This document shows positions 6,764-13,775 of a stretch of DNA of 42,987 nt, one piece after another. Source of the stretch: Sebaldella sp. (GTDB taxonomy: Bacteria; Fusobacteriota; Fusobacteriia; Fusobacteriales; Leptotrichiaceae). How positions within the stretch are numbered: the first letter of the stretch is position 1; each line of letters opens with the position of its first letter. Below the pieces are notes generated by a model. It searched no databases. It saw only the letters and a program-made list of their open reading frames with translations, and was not told where the DNA came from. The translations under genes were made by a program, and so were the position numbers. The DNA lies in NCBI GenBank assembly GCA_018058425.1, contig JAGOZX010000019.1:1-42987 (forward strand). The letters run 5' to 3'.

Positions 6764-7497
6764 TACTTTTCTATCTTCATATTTTTTATTCTAAAAACGT
6801 CTGCCTTATTATAACTATATGAGTAATTAAAAATCGTTTTATCGTCTAACCTTGTTACTTCTGATATTTTTAACATAGGAGAGCCTGCCTTTATACTTAA
6901 TAACCCTGCTAATTCTTCATTAAATAATGCTGCTTCTATAATAGAGTCAGCATCTTTTATCTTCTTCCCAGTTATTTCTTCAATATATTCATACAATGAA
7001 CCATTTTCCAAAATTTCTTTAGGAATCTCTTTTATTATCTTTAATGGTATGTTACTGTCTTCTACTATAACTGGAACATCGTCTATTAATCTGACTCTTC
7101 TAATAAAGTGTACTTCATCAGCTTCATTTATTGCCAAAAATTTAGCCAAGCTTTTACCTGCTTTTTTGACATGGAACTTAATAAGTTCGCTGGAAATCTT
7201 TACTCTATTTTTAAATTCTCTAGAAAAACCTAAGATACTATCACTTTTCTCATTATTTAAAATATAAATATTATTTTCAGAAGTTTTCAAAACAAACATG
7301 CCTTTTCCATGTACTCTTTCTATAAATCCTTCTTGTTCAAGTGCATTCATAGATTTTTGTACTGTCACTCTTGTTACATTATAAAAAACAGCTAATTCTC
7401 TTTCTGATGAAATCTTATCACCGACATTATATTTTTTATTTAAAATTTGACTCTTTATTTCATCTTTTATTTCCAGATATTTTGGTTTTTTATTCAT
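6763..7497 (-). CDS. GntR family regulator, HutC/UTRA type
   Basis: This is a 244-residue regulator. Residues about 5-70 form the GntR winged helix, with KISSERELAVFYNVTRVTVQ and the wing EGFIERVHGKGMFV. Residues about 90-240 form a UTRA ligand domain, with HFIRRVRLIDDVPVIVEDS near the middle. HutC-type members with UTRA sense small sugars or amino-sugar phosphates and repress uptake operons. The preferred start is ATG at 7497; an in-frame TTG at 7509 leaves no room for a ribosome site. It converges on the PTS-GH4-NagB operon, whose promoter carries a palindrome suited to this family (3256-3279). No such palindrome is seen before the regulator itself. Confidence 0.88.
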   Translation of the reverse strand: MNKKPKYLEIKDEIKSQILNKKYNVGDKISSERELAVFYNVTRVTVQKSMNALEQEGFIERVHGKGMFVLKTSENNIYILNNEKSDSILGFSREFKNRVKISSELIKFHVKKAGKSLAKFLAINEADEVHFIRRVRLIDDVPVIVEDSNIPLKIIKEIPKEILENGSLYEYIEEITGKKIKDADSIIEAALFNEELAGLLSIKAGSPMLKISEVTRLDDKTIFNYSYSYNKADVFRIKNMKIEK

Positions 7498-7540
7498 AAC
7501 ATCAACCAATCCTTATTTTAATTTTATTAGTAATTTTATA

Positions 7541-7572
7541 AAAATAGCAGTTCATTAGTGAGCTGCTATTTT
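7541..7572 (-). terminator. Terminator after the DJ-1 gene
   Basis: AAAATAGCAG (7541-7550) pairs with CTGCTATTTT (7563-7572), giving a hairpin followed by Ts on the complementary strand. It separates the DJ-1 operon from the GntR gene downstream. Confidence 0.75.
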
Positions 7573-7577
7573 ATTTT

Positions 7578-8129
7578 TTATTTATAAACAATCATATCAG
7601 AGATTTTTTCTGCTTCCACTGAACCTTTTAAAATCTCTATGAGTTTCAAAGAAAAATCTATTGCTGTCCCAGCTCCCCTTGAGGTTATTATATTTCCATC
7701 TACGACTACTTTACTCTTACTTAAAATTGCTCCACCTTCAATAAGCTCACTTTCTACACTTGGAAAGCAAGCAGCATTCTTCCCATTTAAAATTCCTAAA
7801 TGAGCTAAAATACTTGGTGCTGCACATATTGCTGCTATATATTTTCCTTTATTCTTATTATATCTAATCAGACTATCTAGTAAAAACTTAGATTCTTTAT
7901 ATTTAACAGTTCCCGGACCTCCAGGAAGTATTATCATATCATAGTCATCAAGATTAATATCATTTATATTTTTTTCTGTTTCAATGGTTACATTATGGCT
8001 GCTCTTTACATTAGATACATTAAATACAGAAACTATATCTACTTCAATTTCTGCTCTTCTTAACAAATCAATAGGTGCCATTGCTTCTATTTGCTCAAAT
8101 CCATCTACTAAAAATTCAACTACTTTCAT
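7578..8129 (-). CDS. DJ-1/PfpI family protein (YajL/ThiJ-like)
   Basis: The 183-residue protein has the DJ-1 fold pattern: VVEFLVDGFEQIEAMAPIDLLRRA with Glu15, then DMIILPGGPGTVKY, then AAICAAPSILAHLG with nucleophile Cys102 in the elbow. C-terminal IITSRGAGTAIDFSLKLIE closes the family signature. Members act as chaperones, glyoxalase-like enzymes or oxidative stress sensors; the role here is not resolved. The ATG follows GAGGTG, which lies inside the end of the upstream coiled-coil gene, so the two are coupled with a one-base gap. The hairpin at 7541-7572 ends the transcript. Confidence 0.9.
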   Translation of the reverse strand: MKVVEFLVDGFEQIEAMAPIDLLRRAEIEVDIVSVFNVSNVKSSHNVTIETEKNINDINLDDYDMIILPGGPGTVKYKESKFLLDSLIRYNKNKGKYIAAICAAPSILAHLGILNGKNAACFPSVESELIEGGAILSKSKVVVDGNIITSRGAGTAIDFSLKLIEILKGSVEAEKISDMIVYK

Positions 8130-8130
8130 C

Positions 8131-8526
8131 TTACACCTCAGATTCCATTTTTTTTACTATCTTTTCAATATTTTTAATTCTTTTATCAATTAGATTTACT
8201 CTATATTCTAAAGTACTTAATACCCAAAATTGGAAGTGACTATTTTTATGCTGATTTTGCATTAGTAATATCATTTTTAAAGATATTAATAATACCCCAA
8301 TTTCTATTGATAATATAGAAGTTATCCCCTCTAAAGTATAACTTAAAATAAAAAATAATAATACAAGAAATAAAAATATTAAATTTATCACAGTTTCTTT
8401 TTTCGTGCTTCGTTTTCCACCAATAGAGCCGACTATCTGTTTTAGTCTTTCTTTCTCAATACTAAACTCTTCCATTTCCTTTTTAAATTCTAACTCTTTG
8501 AGTCTCATTTCTTCTTCTTTTAACAT
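8131..8526 (-). CDS. Small coiled-coil membrane protein, unknown function
   Basis: I do not recognise this 131-residue protein. Residues 1-40 are highly charged and helical (heptad-like KEEEMRLKELEFKKEMEEF), so a coiled coil is likely. Residues about 50-90 contain two hydrophobic spans (VINLIFLFLVLLFFILSY and SIEIGVLLISLKMILL), and the C-terminal 35 residues are again charged and helical (LIDKRIKNIEKIVKKMES). The start chosen is ATG at 8526 after AAGGGGA; a longer in-frame extension to 8589 lacks a ribosome site. It is the first gene of a two-gene operon with DJ-1, and its last codons carry the DJ-1 ribosome site. A membrane anchor or scaffold is possible. Confidence 0.65.
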   Translation of the reverse strand: MLKEEEMRLKELEFKKEMEEFSIEKERLKQIVGSIGGKRSTKKETVINLIFLFLVLLFFILSYTLEGITSILSIEIGVLLISLKMILLMQNQHKNSHFQFWVLSTLEYRVNLIDKRIKNIEKIVKKMESEV

Positions 8527-8613
8527 TAATCGTCCCCTTTCAAGATTAATTATTTTACTCTTAATATAATTATTGTAACATAATATCAAATAAAATAAAA
8601 TAATTTTACACTA

Positions 8614-8642
8614 AAAAAGTTGGAGTTTAACTCCAACTTTTT
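8614..8642 (-). terminator. Terminator after ptsI
   Basis: AAAAAGTTGGAG (8614-8625) pairs with CTCCAACTTTTT (8631-8642). It lies directly behind the ptsI stop and gives a T run on the complementary strand. Confidence 0.88.
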
Positions 8643-8644
8643 AT

Positions 8645-10351
8645 TTATCTTAAATTTTCTAATACTTCTGCTGGTGTATCTAGAGCTAATATTTCATCTC
8701 TATATTTTTGTGCTTCTTCATAGTTACTTCCTATTATTGTCTTTTTAGTCTGTAACATTGATGATGCGCTCATACTAAATGCATCTAATCCCATTCCCAA
8801 TAGTAGTTGTGTAGCTCTTTTATCTCCTGCAAACTCTCCACACATACTAACAGAAATATTTCTGTCATGTCCTGCATCAATAACTTTTTGAATAGCTTCT
8901 AAAACAGCTGGATTAAACGAATCGTATAAAGAAGCTACTAATTCATTTCCTCTATCTACTGCTAAGAAATACTGTGTTAAATCATTTGTTCCTATTGAGA
9001 AGAAATCTACTTCTTTTGCAAATTTATATGCAATAATTGCTACTGAAGGAGTTTCTACCATTATTCCCACTTTTATATTTTTATCATATTTTTTCCCAAT
9101 TTCTTCTAACTCTTTCTTACATTCATCTAATATTTCATTAGCTTTTCTAACTTCATTTATTGAAGTTACCATTGGGTACATTATTTTTATTTGTCCATAT
9201 GCACTTGCTCTTAATATTGCTCTAAGCTGTGTTTTAAAAATATCTTGTTTTACTAATGAAATTCTTATTGCTCTCCATCCTAAAAATGGATTTAATTCTT
9301 TTGGTAAATCCATATATGGAAGTTCTTTATCTCCACCTATATCCATTGTTCTAATAGTTACTGGCTTTCCTTGCATTTTTTCTGCAACTACTCTATATGC
9401 CTGATACTGCTCTTCTTCTGTTGGTAAGTGGTCAGAATTCATAAATAAAAATTCTGTTCTATAAAGACCCACTCCTGTAGCTCCTGCTTCTAATACAGCT
9501 TCTACATCATTTGGACTACCTATATTCCCCCAAATTTCCACTCTATGTCCATCTTCTGTAACAGCATCTTCATTAATTAGCTTTCTTAATTCCATTTTTT
9601 CATTTATATAAACTTCTCTTTTTTCTTTGTATTCTTTAAGAAGTTCGTCACTAGGATCTACTACTAAATCTCCAGTTTCACCATCCATTATTAGAGACGC
9701 TCCATCAGCTATCTCAGTCAATGCTTTTGGTACCCCAACTATAGCTGGTAACTCCAAAGATCTTGCCATAATCGCTGAATGTGACGTTTTCCCGCCTACT
9801 TCTGTTATGAATCCTACTGCATTAATCAAATCTAACTGTGCAGTATCTGATGGTGTTAAATCATTAGCAATAATTACAGTTTCTGGATCTAAATTACTTA
9901 AATCCTTCATTCTAACACCTAATATATTTTTCAGCCATCTTTTACCTACATCTCTTAAATCTGCTTCTCTCTCTCTTAAATAAAGATCATCTAATTGAGA
10001 AATCATTTCACAGTATTCAGCTACTCCTTCATCTAATGCCTTTGCAGAAGTTACTTTTTCTGCTTTTATTTTATCTTTTACTTCACTTAGTAAATCGTCG
10101 TCTTCCAATAACATAATATGTCCGTCAAAAATACTTGCTTTGTCCTCACCCATTTTATCTTTTACTTTATCTCTAATTGAAATAAGCTGAGTTTTTGATT
10201 TTCTTTGTGCATCTAATAGTTTATCTATTTCTGTCCCTACTTGTGCTTCGCTGATTTTATCCTGAGGTATAACTATCTCTTCCTCTATAAATAACATCGC
10301 TTTTCCTATAGAAATACCTTCTGATGCTCCTATTCCCTTAAAATTTTTCAT
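8645..10351 (-). CDS. ptsI: PTS enzyme I (phosphoenolpyruvate-protein phosphotransferase)
   Basis: The 568-residue cytoplasmic enzyme takes phosphate from PEP and passes it to HPr, energising all PTS transporters in the cell. The order is the N-terminal HPr-binding and phosphohistidine domain with GGKTSHSAIMARSLELPAIVG (active His191), then the PEP-binding barrel with GATGVGLYRTEFLFM, MDIGGDKELPYM, FFSIGTNDLTQY and the Cys-containing SMCGEFAGD. Length and motifs are complete. AAGGAG precedes the ATG. It is third in an operon behind an ankyrin gene and a flavodiiron gene (24-base gap), and ptsH is not adjacent, which is unusual since ptsH usually sits directly before ptsI. Confidence 0.97.
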   Translation of the reverse strand: MKNFKGIGASEGISIGKAMLFIEEEIVIPQDKISEAQVGTEIDKLLDAQRKSKTQLISIRDKVKDKMGEDKASIFDGHIMLLEDDDLLSEVKDKIKAEKVTSAKALDEGVAEYCEMISQLDDLYLREREADLRDVGKRWLKNILGVRMKDLSNLDPETVIIANDLTPSDTAQLDLINAVGFITEVGGKTSHSAIMARSLELPAIVGVPKALTEIADGASLIMDGETGDLVVDPSDELLKEYKEKREVYINEKMELRKLINEDAVTEDGHRVEIWGNIGSPNDVEAVLEAGATGVGLYRTEFLFMNSDHLPTEEEQYQAYRVVAEKMQGKPVTIRTMDIGGDKELPYMDLPKELNPFLGWRAIRISLVKQDIFKTQLRAILRASAYGQIKIMYPMVTSINEVRKANEILDECKKELEEIGKKYDKNIKVGIMVETPSVAIIAYKFAKEVDFFSIGTNDLTQYFLAVDRGNELVASLYDSFNPAVLEAIQKVIDAGHDRNISVSMCGEFAGDKRATQLLLGMGLDAFSMSASSMLQTKKTIIGSNYEEAQKYRDEILALDTPAEVLENLR

Positions 10352-10375
10352 CTCATTCTCCTTTATAAAATAATT

Positions 10376-11581
10376 TTAACTATTTAATGAATTATAAATT
10401 ACATCCACAAGTTTATTAACCTTTTCTTCCTCTTCAGGCTTTAATGATGAATTTACCTCCAAAGGGTCCCCTATTATTTCCATATTTTTCATCTTTGACA
10501 TATACTCTGTCATAACTTTCACTGCACTAGACGCCCAAGTATAATTACCTACTAAGGCTACTTTTCTATTTTGCACGTTTAATCCCTCCATCTCATGTAA
10601 CAATGCGTCCATTACATGGTAAAGACCACCATTATATGTTGGAGAGGCTATTACTAAATGGCTGTATTTCCAAACTTCTGATATTATATACGATGGATGT
10701 GTCTTAGATACATCGTAAACTCTAATATCTTCTACTCCTTTTTCAGCCAGCTTATTAGCTATTATATTAACAGCATTTTCTGTATTTCCATACATTGAAG
10801 CAAAAAATAAAACAACTCCCTTCTTTTCTGGAGTATATGTACTCCACTTATTGTATTTATCTAAATAATATTCTAGATTTGTTCTCCAAGATGGTCCATG
10901 TAACGGACATATCATCTTTATTTCTAATTTAAGTAGCTTTTTTAATACATTTTGCACTTGAATTCCATATTTTCCTACTATATTAGAATAATATCTTCTT
11001 GCTTCATCTAAGTAATATCCTTCAAAATCAACTTGATCATTGAAAATATTACCATTTACTGTACCAAATGTACCAAAGGCATCTGCTGAAAATAATATTT
11101 TTTCAGATACTTCATATGTAGCCATTACTTCTGGCCAATGTACCATAGGCATCATATAAAATTGAAGAGTATGAACACCTAGTTTTAGTTCATCACCTTC
11201 AATTACTTTATGATAACATTCTGGTTTTTTAGTAGTATAAAATTGTTCAAAAAATTGAAATGTTTTAGCATTCCCAACTATTTTTAAATTTGGGTACATT
11301 CTTAATAACTCTTCTATATTTCCACAGTGATCTGGTTCCATATGATTTATTATTAAGTAATCTAACTCTCTTCCATCCAGAACATACTTTATATTTTCTA
11401 AAAATTGCTCTCTAATTGCAGAATCAACAGTATCAATTAAAGCCGTTTTCTCGTCTATTATCAAATGTGAATTATACGAGACTCCTTTTGGAATAGGGAA
11501 CATATTTTCAAATCTCTCTAATTTTCTGTCATTACCCCCAACCCAGTATATTTTTTCACTAACTTTCTGCACACAATACAT
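10376..11581 (-). CDS. Flavodiiron protein (FprA-type oxygen/NO reductase)
   Basis: The 401-residue A-type flavodiiron protein reduces oxygen to water or NO to N2O in anaerobes, with electrons usually from rubredoxin. The N-terminal beta-lactamase-like domain carries the diiron ligands HMEPDH (His80, Glu82, Asp84, His85), MVHWPEVM (His148), SADAFGTFG (Asp167) and CPLHGPSW (His228). A flavodoxin domain follows from about residue 255 (FFASMYGNTENAV, ASPTYNGG). There is no C-terminal rubredoxin domain. The start is ATG at 11581; the upstream in-frame TTG at 11599 lies within the AGGAGGAG ribosome site. It follows the ankyrin gene by 22 bases and precedes ptsI. Confidence 0.95.
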   Translation of the reverse strand: MYCVQKVSEKIYWVGGNDRKLERFENMFPIPKGVSYNSHLIIDEKTALIDTVDSAIREQFLENIKYVLDGRELDYLIINHMEPDHCGNIEELLRMYPNLKIVGNAKTFQFFEQFYTTKKPECYHKVIEGDELKLGVHTLQFYMMPMVHWPEVMATYEVSEKILFSADAFGTFGTVNGNIFNDQVDFEGYYLDEARRYYSNIVGKYGIQVQNVLKKLLKLEIKMICPLHGPSWRTNLEYYLDKYNKWSTYTPEKKGVVLFFASMYGNTENAVNIIANKLAEKGVEDIRVYDVSKTHPSYIISEVWKYSHLVIASPTYNGGLYHVMDALLHEMEGLNVQNRKVALVGNYTWASSAVKVMTEYMSKMKNMEIIGDPLEVNSSLKPEEEEKVNKLVDVIYNSLNS

Positions 11582-11603
11582 CTTTTGTCTCCTCCTCAAA
11601 ACT

Positions 11604-12284
11604 CTATTTCCAATGTAATTTTTTATCTTGATCCCTTAATAACTTTACTATTTCGCCTTTTCCAAATTTTGTTGCCATGTCTATTGGCGTCTCATTTTTA
11701 AAATTAGCTACTCTTGGGTCTGCTCCGTTTTCCAATAATATTTTCACGATCTGTATATTCCCTTTCAGCACTGCATCATCAATTGGAGTCCATCCATCTA
11801 TATCACTTTGGTAATTTACTATACTTTTGTCATGAGCTAATAAAATCTTTACAGCCTCTGCATTTTCATAATAACAAGCTGTATGAAGAGCCAATCTTCC
11901 AAATACTGGATGCTTTTCTCGAACACTTGCCCCTCTTTTTAAAAGTTCTTCTAAAATCTCATTATTTCCTGACTCTATAGCTACTATTATAGGTGTATAT
12001 CCAATTTTATTTTTAGAGTTTATGGTTATATTAACTGGTCTTCTATTCTTAAATTCAATTATAGGACCATAACCAGATTCCTGAGATTCTTTTCTTATAT
12101 TTGCATTTTTTTCTATATCCAAAATACCTATAACCAATGAATTATTTTTTTTCCTGATAGCATCAAAGAAAAAATTAGTGACATTTTCTTGATACGCATT
12201 ATTATTCATCTGTTCTAGTAAATCTATTTCATTTGAAAAAATAAACATGCTAAATAACATCATATAAATTAATATTTTTTTCAT
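11604..12284 (-). CDS. Exported ankyrin-repeat protein
   Basis: The 226-residue protein begins with a signal sequence (MKKILIYMMLFSMFIFS) and is probably periplasmic. About four ankyrin repeats fill the C-terminal half, recognisable by GYTPIIVAIESGNNEILEEL, LALHTACYYENAEAVKIL, GWTPIDDAVLKGNIQIVKIL and ETPIDMATKFGKGEIVKLL. Ankyrin repeats bind proteins. In Pseudomonas a periplasmic ankyrin protein, AnkB, is encoded with a catalase and supports its activity; the pairing here with an oxygen-reducing flavodiiron protein is reminiscent of that, but a link is only inferred. The start is ATG at 12284 after TGGAG; an upstream in-frame ATG at 12314 has no ribosome site and overlaps the promoter. It is the first gene of the operon. 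Confidence 0.85.
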   Translation of the reverse strand: MKKILIYMMLFSMFIFSNEIDLLEQMNNNAYQENVTNFFFDAIRKKNNSLVIGILDIEKNANIRKESQESGYGPIIEFKNRRPVNITINSKNKIGYTPIIVAIESGNNEILEELLKRGASVREKHPVFGRLALHTACYYENAEAVKILLAHDKSIVNYQSDIDGWTPIDDAVLKGNIQIVKILLENGADPRVANFKNETPIDMATKFGKGEIVKLLRDQDKKLHWK

Positions 12285-12313
12285 AAAATTACACTCCAGA
12301 CTATGCTTATTCA

Positions 12314-12342
12314 ATTATAACATCTATTGTTTATATTTTCAA
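12314..12342 (-). promoter_or_regulatory. Promoter of the ankyrin-flavodiiron-ptsI operon
   Basis: On the complementary strand TTGAAA (12342-12337) and TATAAT (12319-12314) are 17 bases apart, with TG in the extended -10 position. No separate promoter is evident before the flavodiiron gene or ptsI, whose gaps are 22 and 24 bases. Confidence 0.75.
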
Positions 12343-12406
12343 ATAAAATTATTTTAACTTTTGCCCTAAAAACACCAGCCTAATAAATATTTTTTATTAT
12401 ATAAAA

Positions 12407-12432
12407 GGTCAGGTAAAATAAATTACCTGACC
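12407..12432 (-). terminator. Terminator after the OmpA gene
   Basis: GGTCAGGTAA (12407-12416) pairs with TTACCTGACC (12423-12432). Ts follow on the complementary strand. Confidence 0.85.
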
Positions 12433-12450
12433 CCATTATATCTAATATAA

Positions 12451-13536
12451 TTAGTTTATAAATTTAATATTTGCTTTTGTGAAGTCTACTTTATCGAAGA
12501 ATAATTCAACTCTTCTATTTTGGTATCTTCCTTCTACTGTACTGTTAGTAGACATTGGTGCAGTTAACCCTTTACCAGTTATTGTTCCGAATTTAACTGA
12601 ATTTTTCAATCCATATTCTCTCAATAATCTAGCTACGTTGTTAGCTCTTTCAACTGATAATTTTTGATTGTAAGCAGCTGAACCAGTGTTATCTGTATGA
12701 CCAATAACATTGATTGTTCCACCGTCAACAACAGTAGCGTTTAATACGTTAGCTATTGTTCTAAGGTCTTTTTGCTCAGTTTCATTAGGAATTCTTCCAT
12801 CTACTTTAAATCCGTTAATTATACACATTTTTTGTGCAGCTTTACAGTTTAAATCTAGAGTTGTAGTTCCAGTTTTGATTACTTCAACTGGTACTTCTTT
12901 GATTACTTCCTTAATTACTTCTACTTGTTGAACGATTACTTTAGGACTTCTGTCATTTACAGTATTTCCTATTCTATAACCTACTCTTGCTCCTACGCTT
13001 TCAGTGTAATCATTAATACGTGATCCATCTCTTTCGTAAGGTGTTTGTGTTCTTTCATATAAAGCTTCTAATACGAATGGACCAACTTCAGTTCCTAATC
13101 CACCTGCTACATAGAATCCATCTTTGTAAGTTCCACCAGCATCTTTAATTGCTTGTCCTGCTGTATTAATAGAGTAACCTGCTCTACCTATTAAGTATAA
13201 TCTGTCTTTTCCTGATTCTGATGTAACTAAGTTTACTTTTCCTGTTGCGTAAATAGGTACTTGGCTCATGATTCCTGTTTTTGAAGATCCTTCTTCTGTT
13301 CCTTGAAGTTTTCCAGAAGTTTGACCAAATTTATATTCTGCTCCTAGACCCCATTCAAACTCACCTTGATTATCAAATAAATATTCTGCACCTGCTACCC
13401 AACCGCTTTTAAGATTAATTCCTCCATTATCAGTAATATAATTATTCATGAAATTATATCCACCTTTAATTTGGAACTCTGCAGCTGTTGCTGATATAGA
13501 TGCTATTACTGCTAATAAAGCTACTAATTTTTTCAT
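12451..13536 (-). CDS. OmpA family outer-membrane protein
   Basis: This is a 361-residue outer-membrane protein. A signal peptide runs to about residue 19 (ISATAA then EFQ). Residues about 20-200 alternate polar and hydrophobic residues and read as an eight-strand-type beta-barrel. A repeated linker, VIVQQVEVIKEVIKEVPVEV, follows. Residues about 250-355 form the OmpA peptidoglycan-binding domain, with NVIGHTDNTGSAAYNQKLS and RANNVARLL. It anchors the outer membrane to the cell wall. Two Cys flank a short loop (LNCKAAQKMC), possibly a disulfide. Promoter and terminator on both sides indicate a single-gene unit. The AGGAGGT ribosome site suggests high expression. Confidence 0.93.
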   Translation of the reverse strand: MKKLVALLAVIASISATAAEFQIKGGYNFMNNYITDNGGINLKSGWVAGAEYLFDNQGEFEWGLGAEYKFGQTSGKLQGTEEGSSKTGIMSQVPIYATGKVNLVTSESGKDRLYLIGRAGYSINTAGQAIKDAGGTYKDGFYVAGGLGTEVGPFVLEALYERTQTPYERDGSRINDYTESVGARVGYRIGNTVNDRSPKVIVQQVEVIKEVIKEVPVEVIKTGTTTLDLNCKAAQKMCIINGFKVDGRIPNETEQKDLRTIANVLNATVVDGGTINVIGHTDNTGSAAYNQKLSVERANNVARLLREYGLKNSVKFGTITGKGLTAPMSTNSTVEGRYQNRRVELFFDKVDFTKANIKFIN

Positions 13537-13588
13537 TAGCTTCTACCTCCTCATTTTTATTAATATATTTTATAGTATTAACATCAAT

Positions 13589-13617
13589 ATTATAATCTAA
13601 AAAATACTAAATTGCAA
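13589..13617 (-). promoter_or_regulatory. Strong promoter of the OmpA gene
   Basis: On the complementary strand TTGCAA (13617-13612) and TATAAT (13594-13589) are 17 bases apart. The predicted start gives a leader of about 45 bases. Confidence 0.8.
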
Positions 13618-13628
13618 GTTTTTTTCTA

Positions 13629-13666
13629 ATTTTTCATTATACAAATGTAGTCCTAGATATTAAATT
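13629..13666 (-). repeat. Diverged second copy of the glyS 3' tail
   Basis: Read on the complementary strand, 13666-13637 encodes NLISRTTFV-stop and continues TGAAAAAT. The true glyS end (13805-13776) encodes NLTSRTIFV-stop followed by the same TGAAAAAT. Roughly 30 of 38 bases match by eye, and several of the differences are synonymous third-base changes. It looks like a relic of a duplicated or replaced glyS end. No similarity is seen further upstream in the copy. Aside from this and the OmpA promoter, the 13537-13775 gap shows nothing else. Confidence 0.45.
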
Positions 13667-13775
13667 ATTAGTATGGTGACGTCTGCTTAACATGTTATTT
13701 TAATTACTTAATTTTTTTTACATTATTCCAAACCATTGTCTTTATTAAACTACTAATTAAAATGACTATTTTTCA

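Noticed and set aside
11582..11599. Longer flavodiiron protein beginning at 11599
   Set aside because: The extra codons are the AGGAGGAG ribosome site itself; the family starts at the ATG at 11581.
13637..13690. Eighteen-codon frame ending in the glyS-tail copy as a small protein
   Set aside because: No ribosome site precedes its ATG; only the last codons resemble glyS, so a relic is the better reading.
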